The position numbers and the translations under genes were made by a program. 64,000 nt of DNA from Variovorax sp. WDL1 (GTDB lineage Bacteria > Pseudomonadota > Gammaproteobacteria > Burkholderiales > Burkholderiaceae_C): assembly GCF_001541225.1 (NCBI RefSeq), contig NZ_LMTS01000164.1, positions 110,159 to 174,158 of the forward strand. Direction: 5' to 3'. Shown here one piece after another: positions 11,001 to 19,081 of this stretch. The notes under the pieces are model-generated. The model did no database searches, was not told the origin of the DNA, and was given only the letters and a program-made list of their open reading frames with translations. How positions within the stretch are numbered: position 1 is the stretch's first letter; each line of letters begins with the position of its first letter.

Positions 11001-11649
11001 TTTCCACGATTTCCGACAGCGCCGTGAAGCCGACCCAGTTGCCCGAGAAGCGCGACAGCGCCCAGCCGTACAGCCCGTACTCCAGGTACTCGGCAACGCA
11101 GCCCGGCGAGACCACCGGCGCGTGCCAGGACTGGAAGGCCTGGTCGCTCTGGTGCGGCATCGAGGAGGACACGCAACCATGGTCGTCGCCGGCGACCATC
11201 AGCACGCCGCCATGGGCCGATGCGCCGTAGGCGTTGCCGTGCTTGAGCGCGTCGCCCGCGCGGTCCACGCCCGGCCCCTTGCCGTACCACATCGCGAACA
11301 CGCCGGCGCAGGTGCGCTCGGGGTCGGCCTCGACGCGCTGGGTGCCGAGCACTGCGGTGGCGCCGAGTTCCTCGTTGATGGCGGGCAGGAAGCGGATGCC
11401 GCTTTCGTCGAGCTTCTTGCCGGTCTTCCACAGCGCCAGGTCCACCATGCCCAGCGGCGAGCCCCGGTAGCCGCTGATGAAGCCGCGCGTGTCCAGGCCG
11501 GCGGCCGCATCGCGCTGGCGCTGCATCAGCATCAGCCGCACCAGCGCCTGGGTACCGGTCAAGAAGACGGACCCGCCGCTGGCCCAGAGGCTGTCGCTCA
11601 GGCGGTAGTCGGGGCGGGCGAGGGGCGTGGGGACAGTGGTGTCGGCCAT
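8071..11649 (-). CDS. fused indolepyruvate ferredoxin oxidoreductase (IorA-IorB)
   Basis: The 1,192-residue TPP enzyme oxidatively decarboxylates aryl 2-oxoacids such as indolepyruvate and phenylpyruvate to acyl-CoA, reducing ferredoxin, in aromatic amino-acid breakdown. From N to C: pyrimidine-binding half with SGYRGSPLGM; transketolase-like middle; FCAGCPHNTST and the TPP-binding half with GGEGVDWVSHAMFT, GDGTYYHSG and FNDAVAMTGGQP; a [4Fe-4S] motif CEGCGDCSVQSNC; then the gamma domain starting GVGGTGVVTVGALVAMAA. A single-chain fusion of the two archaeal subunits is usual in proteobacteria. ATG 11649 (MADTTVP) is chosen over an upstream in-frame start. No regulator lies beside it. Confidence 0.9.
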   Translation of the reverse strand: MADTTVPTPLARPDYRLSDSLWASGGSVFLTGTQALVRLMLMQRQRDAAAGLDTRGFISGYRGSPLGMVDLALWKTGKKLDESGIRFLPAINEELGATAVLGTQRVEADPERTCAGVFAMWYGKGPGVDRAGDALKHGNAYGASAHGGVLMVAGDDHGCVSSSMPHQSDQAFQSWHAPVVSPGCVAEYLEYGLYGWALSRFSGNWVGFTALSEIVESGSTVDLDLVNARAATWQDGDTVRRITGYAPPADGLHYRWPDLPSLKIEQRLHAKLDAVRAFARVNSIDRLIVESAKATVGIVTAGKAHYDLMEVLRRLDVTTEALARHGLRIYKLGLTYPVEPTRMHCFVQGLTEVLVIEEKGPVVEEQLRSMFYNAAERPAIVGKQDAQGRPLVSAVGELRPSRLIQVVADWLATHFPDLDRRHLVRDFTPPELLSNDSDSVKRLPYFCAGCPHNTSTRVPEGSHAQAGIGCHFMASWMDRETEGLIQMGGEGVDWVSHAMFTRVPHVFQNLGDGTYYHSGYLAIRQAVAARATLTYKILFNDAVAMTGGQPVDGVISVDGIARQVEAEGVKQVVVVSDDIGKYKGIRQRFPAGTEFHDRAELDAVQRRLRDIPGVTVLIYEQTCAAEKRRRRKKGELVDPARRLYINDRVCEGCGDCSVQSNCVAVLPTETPLGRKRKIDQSSCNKDYSCAQGFCPSFVGVLGGGMRKKTGALANGADAFMQRVNALPRPAPHDWTGPYDLLVTGVGGTGVVTVGALVAMAAHLEGKSASVLDFMGFAQKGGSVLSFVRLADIHWRLNQVRIDTQQADALLACDLVVGASADALATVRHGRTRILANTHETPVAESLHNPDASLKAPQLLDKLRFAAGADRVETLDAQALADAFLGDSIVSNILALGYAWQRGLVPVGLEAVLRAIELNGVAVDNNKLAFSLGRLAAGDPDAAASLLRGTSAEPAQPEPLDALIERAMSHLAAYQNAAYAERYAGTVAAVRQREAALQADPALPFTRAVAQGLLKLMAYKDEYEVARLYTDGEFAHSLQQQFEGELRLEFYMAPPGLSRARNGRPPRKLRLGGWMMPMLKLLAHGRRLRGTALDPFGYTDERRMERALIEDYRHRIESLLPSLNAERLKVATEIALLPMQMRGFGHVKQANVALARVREAELLYRFDSKAFPRPAPSRAAGQIRGIAVTASGR

Positions 11650-11760
11650 GGCGTTGGTTGTACCTCGCGAGACTAACGCTGGATGATGACGAAGGATGCA
11701 GGAATTCGCCGAAGCCCGCATGCCGTGCGGGACGGCATGTGGTGGGGCAGGTCGAAAGGC

Positions 11761-13332
11761 CTACAGCTCGCGGCTGCGCGCCAGCGGCGGGTTCTGCGCG
11801 AAGTAGCGGTGGATGCCGCGCATCAGGGCATCGGCCAGGTCTTCCTGGTAGGCCACGCTGCGCAGCTTGGCCTCTTCCTCGGGGTTGCTGATGAAGGCTG
11901 TCTCTACCAGCACGCTGGGAATGTCAGGCGCCTTGAGCACCGCAAAGCCGGCTTGTTCGACGCGCGGCTTGTGCAGCCGGGCGCCGATGCTGCGGATCTC
12001 GCCGAGCATTGCGCCGCCGAGCTTGAGGCTGTCGTTGATCTGCGCCGTGGTGCTCATGTCGAGCATGGCGCGCTGCACCTGGGCCTCGTGCGAGCCGACG
12101 TTCACGCCGCCGACCCGGTCGGCCTGGTTCTCCTTGTTGGCGAGCCAGCGCGCGGCGCTGCTGGAGGCGCCGCTGCGGCTCAGCGCGAACACGCTGGCGC
12201 CGCGCGCATCGGGATTGGTGAAGGCATCGGCATGGATGCTCACGAACAGGTCGGCCTGCACGCGGCGGGCCTTCTGCACGCGCGTGCCCAGCGGGACGAA
12301 GAAGTCGGCGTCGCGCGTGAGAAAGGCGCGCATCGGGTTGCCGTTGACGCTGCTGGCGTTGATGCGGTCGCGCAGCCGGTGCGCGACCTGCAGCACGATG
12401 TCCTTCTCGCGCGTGCCGTTGGGACCGATGGCGCCGGGGTCCTCGCCGCCGTGGCCGGGATCGAGGGCGACGATGATGATGCGGTCGGTGCGGCTGGCGG
12501 TGGCCGTGTTGCCGTTGCCGTTGTTACCGCGTGCCGTCGCCGATGGCGGCACGGGGGGCATCACCGGTGCGGTGCCCACGACCGGCGGCAGCGGCGCGGG
12601 CGCGACCAGCGCGGGGGCGGCCGCGCTGCCGCCGGGCGGCGTGACGGGGCGCATCGATTGCTGCGCCATGAGGTCGCCCAGCGGGTCCGCCGCGGGCGGC
12701 GCCGGCCGCAGCGGCGCGGGCGTGTCGCCGGGCGCGCCCGCGTTGCGCGGCGCGATGCCGGCAACGGTGCTGTCGCGGCCCTGTGCCTTGGGGGCATCGC
12801 GCAGGCGCTCGGCGATCAGCGCTTCCATGGGATCGATGGCCTGCTGCGGGTACAGGTCCAGCACCAGCCGGTGCTGGTAGGCCGCCACCGGGGCCAGCGA
12901 GAAGACCTGCGGCGCCACTGTCTGCTTCAGGTCGAACACGATGCGCACCACGCCCGGCGCGAACTGGCCGACACGCAGGCCGTTGATGTAGGGGTCCCCG
13001 GGCTTGATCTTGCCGACCAGCTCGCGCAGGGCCGGGTTGAGATCGATGCCTTCGATGTCGACCGCCAGCCTCGGCGGATTGCCGACCACCAACTGCTGCG
13101 AGTGCAGGCGGCCGTCGGATTCGATGGTGACGCGCGTGTAGTCGTTCGCCGGCCAGACACGCACCGCCACGATGGTGGCGCCGCGCGCGATCTCGTGCAC
13201 GCCGAGCAGCAGGGCGAGGCTGCCGCCTTGCAGCAGCAGTGAGCGTCGGTTCATGACGACGTCGCGGTTCGCTGGAGTACCGTCGCCTGCGGCTACGGTG
13301 CTGTTCGCATGGGGAGCGGCCCAACGGTTCAT
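11761..13332 (-). CDS. amiC: N-acetylmuramoyl-L-alanine amidase AmiC
   Basis: This 523-residue periplasmic zinc amidase cleaves septal peptidoglycan during daughter-cell separation. A twin-arginine-type signal (NRRSLLLQGGSLALLLG, about 28-44) precedes an AMIN domain (about 52-165) that targets the division site. A long Pro/Ala-rich linker and an Amidase_3 domain (about 285-510) follow. Zinc ligands and catalytic residues are visible: His in DPGHGGEDPGA, Glu in TREKDIVL, His in SIHADA, Glu in VLVETAFISNPEE. ATG 13332 overlaps the tsaE stop as ATGA, suggesting coupling. An internal ATG at 13254 would give a shorter, more usual Tat n-region. Confidence 0.95.
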   Translation of the reverse strand: MNRWAAPHANSTVAAGDGTPANRDVVMNRRSLLLQGGSLALLLGVHEIARGATIVAVRVWPANDYTRVTIESDGRLHSQQLVVGNPPRLAVDIEGIDLNPALRELVGKIKPGDPYINGLRVGQFAPGVVRIVFDLKQTVAPQVFSLAPVAAYQHRLVLDLYPQQAIDPMEALIAERLRDAPKAQGRDSTVAGIAPRNAGAPGDTPAPLRPAPPAADPLGDLMAQQSMRPVTPPGGSAAAPALVAPAPLPPVVGTAPVMPPVPPSATARGNNGNGNTATASRTDRIIIVALDPGHGGEDPGAIGPNGTREKDIVLQVAHRLRDRINASSVNGNPMRAFLTRDADFFVPLGTRVQKARRVQADLFVSIHADAFTNPDARGASVFALSRSGASSSAARWLANKENQADRVGGVNVGSHEAQVQRAMLDMSTTAQINDSLKLGGAMLGEIRSIGARLHKPRVEQAGFAVLKAPDIPSVLVETAFISNPEEEAKLRSVAYQEDLADALMRGIHRYFAQNPPLARSREL

Positions 13333-13829
13333 GCGGCGGCGGCGTCGATCAGGCGGCTGCCGAGCGCGGTGTTCGCTTGCAGGGTCACGGTGCGGGTGTC
13401 GTCGGTCATTGCTTCGATTTTAATAGCAAGGTCGGCAAGGGGAATGCGCCCTGCAGCGTTATCGGGCCACTCCGCGAGCTTGAGGCCGGGGCCCGCGAAG
13501 ATGTCGCGGAAGCCGGCGTCGTCCCATTCGTGGGGGTCGCTGAAGCGGTAGAAGTCGAAATGGAAGATGGCGAGCCCGCCGGGTGCCTCGTGCGGCTCGA
13601 CGACCGCGTAGGTCGGGCTCTTGATGCGCGAGCCGATCCCCAGCGCCCGCAACAGGTGGCGAACGAAGGTGGTCTTGCCGGCGCCGAGGTCTCCATGCAG
13701 TGCGATGAACGCGTCGCCCAGCGCTTGCGATGACGCGAGCTTGACCGCGAGCGCGTCGCAGTCGTCCTCGCTCAGCCAGCGCTGCACCAGGGTTCGGGTT
13801 TCTACAATCGGCAGGTGATCGGCAGCCAT
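13329..13829 (-). CDS. tsaE: tRNA threonylcarbamoyladenosine biosynthesis ATPase TsaE
   Basis: This 166-residue P-loop ATPase resets the TsaB-TsaD-TsaE complex that makes t6A37 on ANN-decoding tRNAs. Walker A is GDLGAGKT (46-53), followed by SPTYAVVEPHE and the conserved FHFDFYR; LAEWPDNA is the family's conserved E-W motif. ATG 13829 lies inside the first codons of divergent queG, so the two genes overlap by 15 nt at their 5' ends. A downstream GTG in the LVQRW segment is a possible alternative start. The gene is coupled to amiC through ATGA. Confidence 0.93.
   Translation of the reverse strand: MAADHLPIVETRTLVQRWLSEDDCDALAVKLASSQALGDAFIALHGDLGAGKTTFVRHLLRALGIGSRIKSPTYAVVEPHEAPGGLAIFHFDFYRFSDPHEWDDAGFRDIFAGPGLKLAEWPDNAAGRIPLADLAIKIEAMTDDTRTVTLQANTALGSRLIDAAAA
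13803..13808 (+). promoter_or_regulatory. -10 hexamer TACAAT of queG
   Basis: TACAAT ends 6 nt before the GTG start of queG and lies inside the tsaE coding sequence. No -35 match or SD is evident. The geometry implies a leaderless queG transcript. Confidence 0.4.
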
Positions 13830-14882
13830 CAACTCGTGAGTCGGATTCGGGCAGAGGCCCGGGAGCTCGGATTCTCCCAAATCGGGATCGCGGGTGTCGA
13901 TCTGTCGAGCGCGGAGGAAGGACTCGCGCAGTGGCTGGCGCAGGGCTTCCACGGCGAGATGCACTACATGGCCGCGCACGGCACGCGGCGAGCCCGGCCG
14001 GCCGAGCTGGTGCCGGGCACGGTGTCGGTGATCACCGCGCGCATGGACTACCTGCCGCGTGGCACGGCGGACGACTGGCAGGCCGTCGAGTTCGACCGGC
14101 TGCGGCGCCCGGGAGAAGCCATCGTCTCCGTCTACGCCCGCGGCCGCGACTACCACAAGGTGATGCGCGGGCGCCTGCAGCGGCTGGCCGACCGCATCGC
14201 CGAGACCGTGGGGTCTTTCGGTCATCGCGTGTTCACCGATTCGGCGCCCGTGCTCGAGGCCGAGCTCGCCTCGCGCAGCGGGCAAGGCTGGCGCGGCAAG
14301 CACACGCTGGTGCTCGACCGCGAGGCGGGCTCGATGTTCTTCCTCGGCGAGATCTACGTCGACATGGCCCTGCCTGCGAGCGCGCCGGTCAGCGCGCATT
14401 GCGGAAGTTGCAGCGCCTGCATCGAGGTCTGCCCGACGCGCGCCATCGTGGCGCCCTATCGGCTCGATGCACGGCGCTGCATCTCCTACCTGACGATCGA
14501 GCATGCGGGGCCGATCCCGCTCGAGCTGCGGCCGCTGGTCGGCAATCGCATCTACGGCTGCGACGACTGCCAGCTGATCTGCCCCTGGAACAAGTTCGCG
14601 AAGAAGAGCGCCTTGCCGGATTTCGATGCGCGCGAGGGGCTGGGCGGGCGCGAGCTCGGCGAGCTCTTCGCGTGGAGCGAGGAAGACTTCCTGCGCTACA
14701 CCGAGGGCAGCGCGATCCGCCGCATCGGCCACGAGCGCTGGCTGCGCAACATCGCGGTCGCGCTGGGCAACGCGCTGCGCGCCGGCCGCCAGGAGGCGCG
14801 CGCCGCCCTGGCCAGGCGGCGCGGCGATCCCAGCGCGCTGGTGCGCGAGCATGTCGAATGGGCACTCGGCCAGGGCGAGTGA
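13815..14882 (+). CDS. queG: epoxyqueuosine reductase QueG
   Basis: The 355-residue cobalamin- and iron-sulfur-dependent enzyme performs the last step of queuosine synthesis in tRNA. The DUF1730 N-terminal half carries the proposed catalytic Asp in TDSAPVLE (Asp142). The 8Fe-ferredoxin half has CGSCSACIEVCP (Cys196/199/202/206), then Cys222 and GCDDCQLICP (Cys249/252/256). A HEAT-like tail ends the protein (HERWLRNIAVALGNAL). The GTG at 13815 gives the standard N-terminus and is preceded by a -10 box rather than an SD. The gene is divergent from and overlaps tsaE. Confidence 0.95.
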   Translation: MIGSHQLVSRIRAEARELGFSQIGIAGVDLSSAEEGLAQWLAQGFHGEMHYMAAHGTRRARPAELVPGTVSVITARMDYLPRGTADDWQAVEFDRLRRPGEAIVSVYARGRDYHKVMRGRLQRLADRIAETVGSFGHRVFTDSAPVLEAELASRSGQGWRGKHTLVLDREAGSMFFLGEIYVDMALPASAPVSAHCGSCSACIEVCPTRAIVAPYRLDARRCISYLTIEHAGPIPLELRPLVGNRIYGCDDCQLICPWNKFAKKSALPDFDAREGLGGRELGELFAWSEEDFLRYTEGSAIRRIGHERWLRNIAVALGNALRAGRQEARAALARRRGDPSALVREHVEWALGQGE

Positions 14883-14885
14883 GGC

Positions 14886-15308
14886 TCAGCGGCGCAGGAT
14901 GGCCGAGACCTGGGCGGTATCGGCATCGAGCGAGCGCATCGAGCTCAGCCGCAGCGAGGCGTACTTGAGGATCGGGTTGCTGATCAGCTTGCCGGCGAAG
15001 TGGCCGTTGAAGCGCTCGTCCTTGCAGCCGCTCAGGTCGAGCTCGAGCGAGGCGTTGGCCGTCGAGACGAAGTCGGTGCTGGAGCCGCTCAGGACGCAGG
15101 CCGCGTCGGGCAACTGGCCGCGCACGCTGCCGTCCGCGGCGATGTGCAGGCTGCCGTCATGGACCGCCGGAGGGCCCTGCGCGCCGGTGTCGTGCTGCGT
15201 CACGTACAGCAGGAACGGTCCCTGCCACCCGCCGTGGTAGCGGGTGTATTCCTGCGCCTGCGCCGACGGGGCGAGCAATGCCGCGGCGAGAACCAGCAGG
15301 GTGCGCAT
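14886..15308 (-). CDS. secreted protein of unknown function
   Basis: The 140-residue product starts MRTLLVLAAALLAPSAQAQ, a clear Sec signal peptide with an AQA-type cleavage site. The mature part is about 120 residues, probably beta-rich, with two Cys (DAACVLSG and DLSGCKDE) that could form a disulfide. An upstream in-frame ATG at 15365 would run into the AEC gene and lacks a signal peptide, so ATG 15308 was chosen. It is convergent with queG (3 nt apart) and follows the AEC transporter on the same strand. I do not recognise a family. Confidence 0.7.
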   Translation of the reverse strand: MRTLLVLAAALLAPSAQAQEYTRYHGGWQGPFLLYVTQHDTGAQGPPAVHDGSLHIAADGSVRGQLPDAACVLSGSSTDFVSTANASLELDLSGCKDERFNGHFAGKLISNPILKYASLRLSSMRSLDADTAQVSAILRR

Positions 15309-15321
15309 GGCGAGATGGTAG

Positions 15322-16233
15322 TCATCCCTGGCGGACCAGCGAGAGCGCGAAGGGAAGACTGGCAACGCCCAGCAGGGTGGAGAGCGTCACGAGCCCGGCG
15401 ACGTAGGCGCCGTTGTAGCCCATCCTTGCAGCCAGCACGTAGGCGCTGGAAGCGGTGGGCACGGCGGAGAAGATCATCAGGACGGCGGCCTGGGCTGGAG
15501 CGAGCTGCAGGGCCAGCGCCAGGCCCCAGGCGATCAGCGGCAGCACCAGATGCCGGATTGCCAGCACCGAGACGGCCAGCGCCTTGCCGCGCGCCAGGGT
15601 CGCGAACTGCATGCCCGCGCCCGCGGCCATCAGTCCCAGCGCCAGCGAAGCGGCGCCGATGCGCGTGAGCGTGGGCTCCAGCCAGGTCGGCACGCTGAAC
15701 CCGAGCAGGTTGGCCACCAGCCCGCTCAGCGTCGCGATGATCAGCGGATTGCGCAGCAACTGCCGCGCGAAGCCGGTTTGCGCGTGCCGCGCCATGGGCC
15801 AGACCGCAGCGATGTTGAAGAGAGGCACGCACACGCCGATCAGCACCGCAATCATCAGCAGGCCGGCCGGTCCCGCCAGGCGATCGGCCATGGCAAGGCA
15901 GATGAAGGAATTGAAGCGGAAGGCGATCTGCGCGCTCGCGGCGTGGTCGCTGCGGTCGATGTGCGTGCGCAGCCCCGGCAGGAAGGGCAGGGCGTAGGCG
16001 AGCGCGATGCCGGAGAGGCCGACGCCGACGCCGGCGGTCAGCAGGTGCGACGTGGCGCCGAGGTCGAATGGGCTGCGCACGATCGAGTGGAACAGCAGCA
16101 CCGGGAAGAGAAAATAATAGACCAGGCTCTCGACCTGGTCCCAGACGCGCCGGTCCAGCGGCGTGTAGCGGCACAACAGCCAGCCGCAGGCAATGAGGGA
16201 GAAATCGGGGAAGAGCAGCTGGGCATAGTTCAC
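15322..16233 (-). CDS. AEC-family (auxin efflux carrier-like) transporter
   Basis: This 303-residue membrane protein is of the Mem_trans/AEC type with about ten TM segments. Examples are [10 protein letters not shown] in TM2, the central charged loop, and a second five-helix half starting [17 protein letters not shown]. Bacterial members export malonate, malate or other carboxylates; the substrate here is unknown. GTG 16233 gives the family-typical N-terminus ([10 protein letters not shown]) and is preferred to an ATG 69 nt upstream. It is divergent from the Bug protein gene. Confidence 0.85.
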   Translation of the reverse strand: MNYAQLLFPDFSLIACGWLLCRYTPLDRRVWDQVESLVYYFLFPVLLFHSIVRSPFDLGATSHLLTAGVGVGLSGIALAYALPFLPGLRTHIDRSDHAASAQIAFRFNSFICLAMADRLAGPAGLLMIAVLIGVCVPLFNIAAVWPMARHAQTGFARQLLRNPLIIATLSGLVANLLGFSVPTWLEPTLTRIGAASLALGLMAAGAGMQFATLARGKALAVSVLAIRHLVLPLIAWGLALALQLAPAQAAVLMIFSAVPTASSAYVLAARMGYNGAYVAGLVTLSTLLGVASLPFALSLVRQG

Positions 16234-16340
16234 CGGCCGAGGATAAGCGGTGCCTTTCCATGGGTTATCCACCAACTGGCGGGCGGGCCAAGCCGTTAGC
16301 ATCGCGGGTTTCGACTCTCAGATTTCCAGGAGCCTCCTTC

Positions 16341-17318
16341 ATGCAACGTCGTCAATGGAACGCACTCGCCGGCGCCGCCGCGCTGGCGCTGGTCGCCGCC
16401 CCGGCCTGGGCACAGAACTATCCCAACAAGCCCATCGAACTGCAGGTGCCCTTTGCGCCCGGCGGAACCACCGACATCATCGCCCGCGTGATCTCCGAGC
16501 CTCTGGGCAAGCAACTCGGCCAGAGCGTGGTGGTGATCAACAAGGCAGGCGGCGGCGGCATCGTCGGTGCGGCCGAGACCGCGCGCGCCGCGCCGGATGG
16601 CTACAAGCTGGGCGTTGCCACCGTTTCGAGCACGGCCGCCAACCCGGCGATCAACCCGAAGGTGCCCTACGACCCCGTCAACGACTTCACGCCCATCGTC
16701 AACATCGCGGCCACGCCCAACCTGATCGCGGTGCACCCGAGCTTCCCTGCCAAGAACTACGCCGAGTTCGTGGCCGAGATCAAGAAGAACCCGGGCAAGT
16801 ACTCCTACGCGTCGTCGGGGACCGGCGGCATCGGCCACCTGCTGATGGAGCTCTACAAGAGCCTGAGCAACACATTCGTGACCCACATCCCCTATCGGGG
16901 CGCCGGCCCGGCGCTCAACGATGTGGTGGGCGGCCAAGTCCCGATCATTTTCGACAACATCCCTTCGGCCCTTCCCTTCATCAAGAACAAGCAGCTGGTG
17001 CCGATCGTCGTCGCAGCGCCGCAGCGCCTGAAGGACCTGCCCAACGTGCCGACCTTCAAGGAAGTCGGCCTGGAGCCCGTCAACCGCATGGCCTACTACG
17101 GCATCCTCGGGCCCAAGGGCCTGCCGAAGGAAGTGGTCGACAAGATCAATGCGGGCGTGAAGAAGGCGGTCGAGGACCCGGCGGTGCGCAAGCGCATCGA
17201 GGACACGGGCTCGCTGATCGTCGCCAACTCGCCGGAGCAGTTCGCCGAGCAGATCAAGGCCGAGTTCGCGGTCTACAAGCAGGTGGTGGTCAAGCAGAAG
17301 CTCACGCTGGACAACTGA
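16341..17318 (+). CDS. Bug-type tripartite tricarboxylate transporter substrate-binding protein
   Basis: The 325-residue periplasmic binding protein has signal peptide [25 protein letters not shown]. Family marks follow: [23 protein letters not shown], the ligand-loop region [12 protein letters not shown], and [23 protein letters not shown] eight nt before ATG 16341 fixes the start. No TctA/TctB membrane genes are nearby, as is common for the expanded Bug families of Burkholderiales. Ligand unknown, probably a carboxylate or aromatic acid. A strong terminator follows. Confidence 0.92.
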   Translation: MQRRQWNALAGAAALALVAAPAWAQNYPNKPIELQVPFAPGGTTDIIARVISEPLGKQLGQSVVVINKAGGGGIVGAAETARAAPDGYKLGVATVSSTAANPAINPKVPYDPVNDFTPIVNIAATPNLIAVHPSFPAKNYAEFVAEIKKNPGKYSYASSGTGGIGHLLMELYKSLSNTFVTHIPYRGAGPALNDVVGGQVPIIFDNIPSALPFIKNKQLVPIVVAAPQRLKDLPNVPTFKEVGLEPVNRMAYYGILGPKGLPKEVVDKINAGVKKAVEDPAVRKRIEDTGSLIVANSPEQFAEQIKAEFAVYKQVVVKQKLTLDN

Positions 17319-17344
17319 AGCCGGCTGGACCCCGGCGTTTCCCC

Positions 17345-17378
17345 AAGCCGCCCGCGACCCCGGGCGGCTTTGTTTTTT
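17345..17378 (+). terminator. Rho-independent terminator of the Bug gene
   Basis: AAGCCGCCCG (17345-17354) pairs with CGGGCGGCTT (17361-17370) around CGACCC, followed by TGTTTTTT. Confidence 0.9.
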
Positions 17379-17380
17379 GC

Positions 17381-17386
17381 TATCTT
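17381..17386 (+). promoter_or_regulatory. -10-like hexamer TATCTT before xerD
   Basis: TATCTT ends 8 nt before ATG 17395, immediately after the upstream terminator's T-run. No SD is present, so the transcript would be leaderless. Confidence 0.3.
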
Positions 17387-17394
17387 GCCGTCCC

Positions 17395-18309
17395 ATGACC
17401 GCGGCCCTCGACACGCTCACCGCCACGCCGGAGATCGACGATTTCATCGACGCGCTCTGGCTCGAGGACGGGCTGTCGAAGAACACGCTGGCAGCCTACA
17501 GGCGCGATCTCGCGCTGTTCGCGCAATGGCTCCATGCGCAGTGCGGCCGGGCCCTGGACGCCGCGCGTGAAAGCGATCTGCAGGCCTACATGGGCGCCCG
17601 GCTCACGGCCCGGGGCAAGGCGACTTCCGCCAACCGGCGGCTCACGGTGTTCAAGCGCTATTTCCGCTGGGCGGTGCGCGAGCGGCGCATCGGCGCCGAT
17701 CCGAGCCTCCGGCTCGTGCCTGCCCGCCAGGCGCCGCGCGCGATCAAGACGCTGTCGGAGAAGCAGGTGGACGACCTGCTTTCCGCGCCCGAGGTCGACA
17801 CGCCGCTAGGCCTGCGCGACCGTGCGATGCTCGAGTTGATGTACGCGAGCGGGCTGCGCGTGAGCGAGCTGGTGGCGCTCAGGGTCTTCGAGCTGAGCCT
17901 CAACGACGGCGTGCTGCGCGTGCTGGGCAAGGGCAGCAAGGAGCGGCTGGTCCCCTTCGGCGGCGAGGCGCGGCGCTGGATCGAACGCTACATGCGCGAG
18001 TCCCGGCCGGCCATCCTCGATGGCCAGCAGACGCCGGACCTGTTCGTCACCGCGCGCGGCGCGGGGATGACGCGCGTGATGTTCTGGATCATCGTCAAGA
18101 AGCATGCGCAGGCGGCCGGCATCGATGTGCCGCTGTCGCCCCACACGCTGCGCCACGCCTTTGCCACGCACCTGCTGAACCACGGTGCCGACCTGCGGGC
18201 GGTGCAGCTGCTGCTGGGCCATGCGGACATCTCGACCACCACCATCTACACGCATGTGGCGCGCGAGCGCCTGAAGCAGTTGCATGCGAAGCACCATCCC
18301 CGTGGCTGA
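17395..18309 (+). CDS. xerD: site-specific tyrosine recombinase XerD
   Basis: The 304-residue recombinase resolves chromosome dimers at dif together with XerC. A SAM-like core-binding domain (about 12-97) precedes the catalytic domain with Arg155 (ASGLRVSEL), Lys182, His250-x-x-Arg253 (SPHTLRHAF), His276 (LLGHADI) and nucleophile Tyr285 (TIYTHV), the complete RKHRHY set. XerD rather than XerC is inferred from similarity of the N-terminal region; the distinction is not absolute. ATG 17395 is chosen because an upstream in-frame TTG lies within the terminator. It overlaps the DUF72 gene. Confidence 0.9.
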   Translation: MTAALDTLTATPEIDDFIDALWLEDGLSKNTLAAYRRDLALFAQWLHAQCGRALDAARESDLQAYMGARLTARGKATSANRRLTVFKRYFRWAVRERRIGADPSLRLVPARQAPRAIKTLSEKQVDDLLSAPEVDTPLGLRDRAMLELMYASGLRVSELVALRVFELSLNDGVLRVLGKGSKERLVPFGGEARRWIERYMRESRPAILDGQQTPDLFVTARGAGMTRVMFWIIVKKHAQAAGIDVPLSPHTLRHAFATHLLNHGADLRAVQLLLGHADISTTTIYTHVARERLKQLHAKHHPRG

Positions 18310-19081
18310 AGGCCAGCCGGCCGCGTTGCATGTGGGCTGCGCCGGCTGGAGCCTGCCGCGCGCGCAGTGGCCGCATTTTCCCGGCGCGGGATCACACCTG
18401 GAGCGCTATGCGGCGCGCCTCGACATTGCCGAGATCAACACTTCCTTCTACCGGCCTCACCGGCGCGAGACCTACGCGCGCTGGGCCGCGAGCACGCCAG
18501 CCCACTTCCGCTTCGCGGTCAAGCTGCCGAAGAGCATCACGCACGAAAAGCGGCTGGTCGACGCGATGCCGGAGTTCGAGGCTTTTCGCCTGCAGGTCGG
18601 CGGCCTGGGCAACAAGCTGGGCTGCCTTGTCGTCCAGCTGCCGCCCAGCCTGACGTTCGAAGCGCCCGCGGTGTCGCGCTTTCTCGGCGCGCTGCGGCGG
18701 CGCCACCAGGGCGCGGTGGCGCTGGAGCCCCGGCACCCGAGCTGGTTCGTGCCGCAGGCCGAGCGGCTCCTGGCGCGCTTCCGGGCCGCGCGGGTGCTCG
18801 CCGATCCGGTGCTCCACGACGATGCTGCAGCGCCGGGCGGATGGCCGGGGCTGGTCTACCTGCGGCTGCACGGTTCGCCGCGGCGCTATTGGTCTTCGTA
18901 CTCCGACGCCGTGCTGCAGCAGCTCGCCCAGCGCCTGGACAGGGCGCGGGAGGAGGGCGCGCAGTGCTGGTGCGTGTTCGACAACACGGCCAGTGGCGCG
19001 GCTGTCGCCAATGCCCTGACGCTCGCGGTGACGATCGATGCCGCGCCAGAATGGCAGGCTCGCAAGGAAGCACATCGATGA
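18284..19081 (+). CDS. DUF72 (YecE-like) protein
   Basis: The 265-residue TIM-barrel-like protein has the DUF72 hallmarks: VGCAGWSLP near the start, EINTSFYRPHRRETYARWA, RFAVKLPKSITH, EPRHPSWF and YLRLHGSPRRYWSSY. The family's biochemical function is not established. ATG 18284 overlaps xerD by 26 nt; the in-frame GTG 18302 would overlap by only 8 nt and is an equally possible start. The stop overlaps the next gene's start as ATGA, so xerD, this gene and the second Bug gene probably share a transcript. Confidence 0.85.
   Translation: MRSTIPVAEGQPAALHVGCAGWSLPRAQWPHFPGAGSHLERYAARLDIAEINTSFYRPHRRETYARWAASTPAHFRFAVKLPKSITHEKRLVDAMPEFEAFRLQVGGLGNKLGCLVVQLPPSLTFEAPAVSRFLGALRRRHQGAVALEPRHPSWFVPQAERLLARFRAARVLADPVLHDDAAAPGGWPGLVYLRLHGSPRRYWSSYSDAVLQQLAQRLDRAREEGAQCWCVFDNTASGAAVANALTLAVTIDAAPEWQARKEAHR

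Noticed and set aside
8014..11676. Long open frame on the plus strand opposite the ferredoxin oxidoreductase gene
   Set aside because: Its translation is a His/Arg/Ala/Gly-rich composition without motifs, the usual mirror of a high-GC gene; the minus-strand frame has all expected enzyme motifs.
16265..16273. DnaA box-like TTATCCACC
   Set aside because: One mismatch from TTATCCACA, single copy, and no other replication-origin features nearby.
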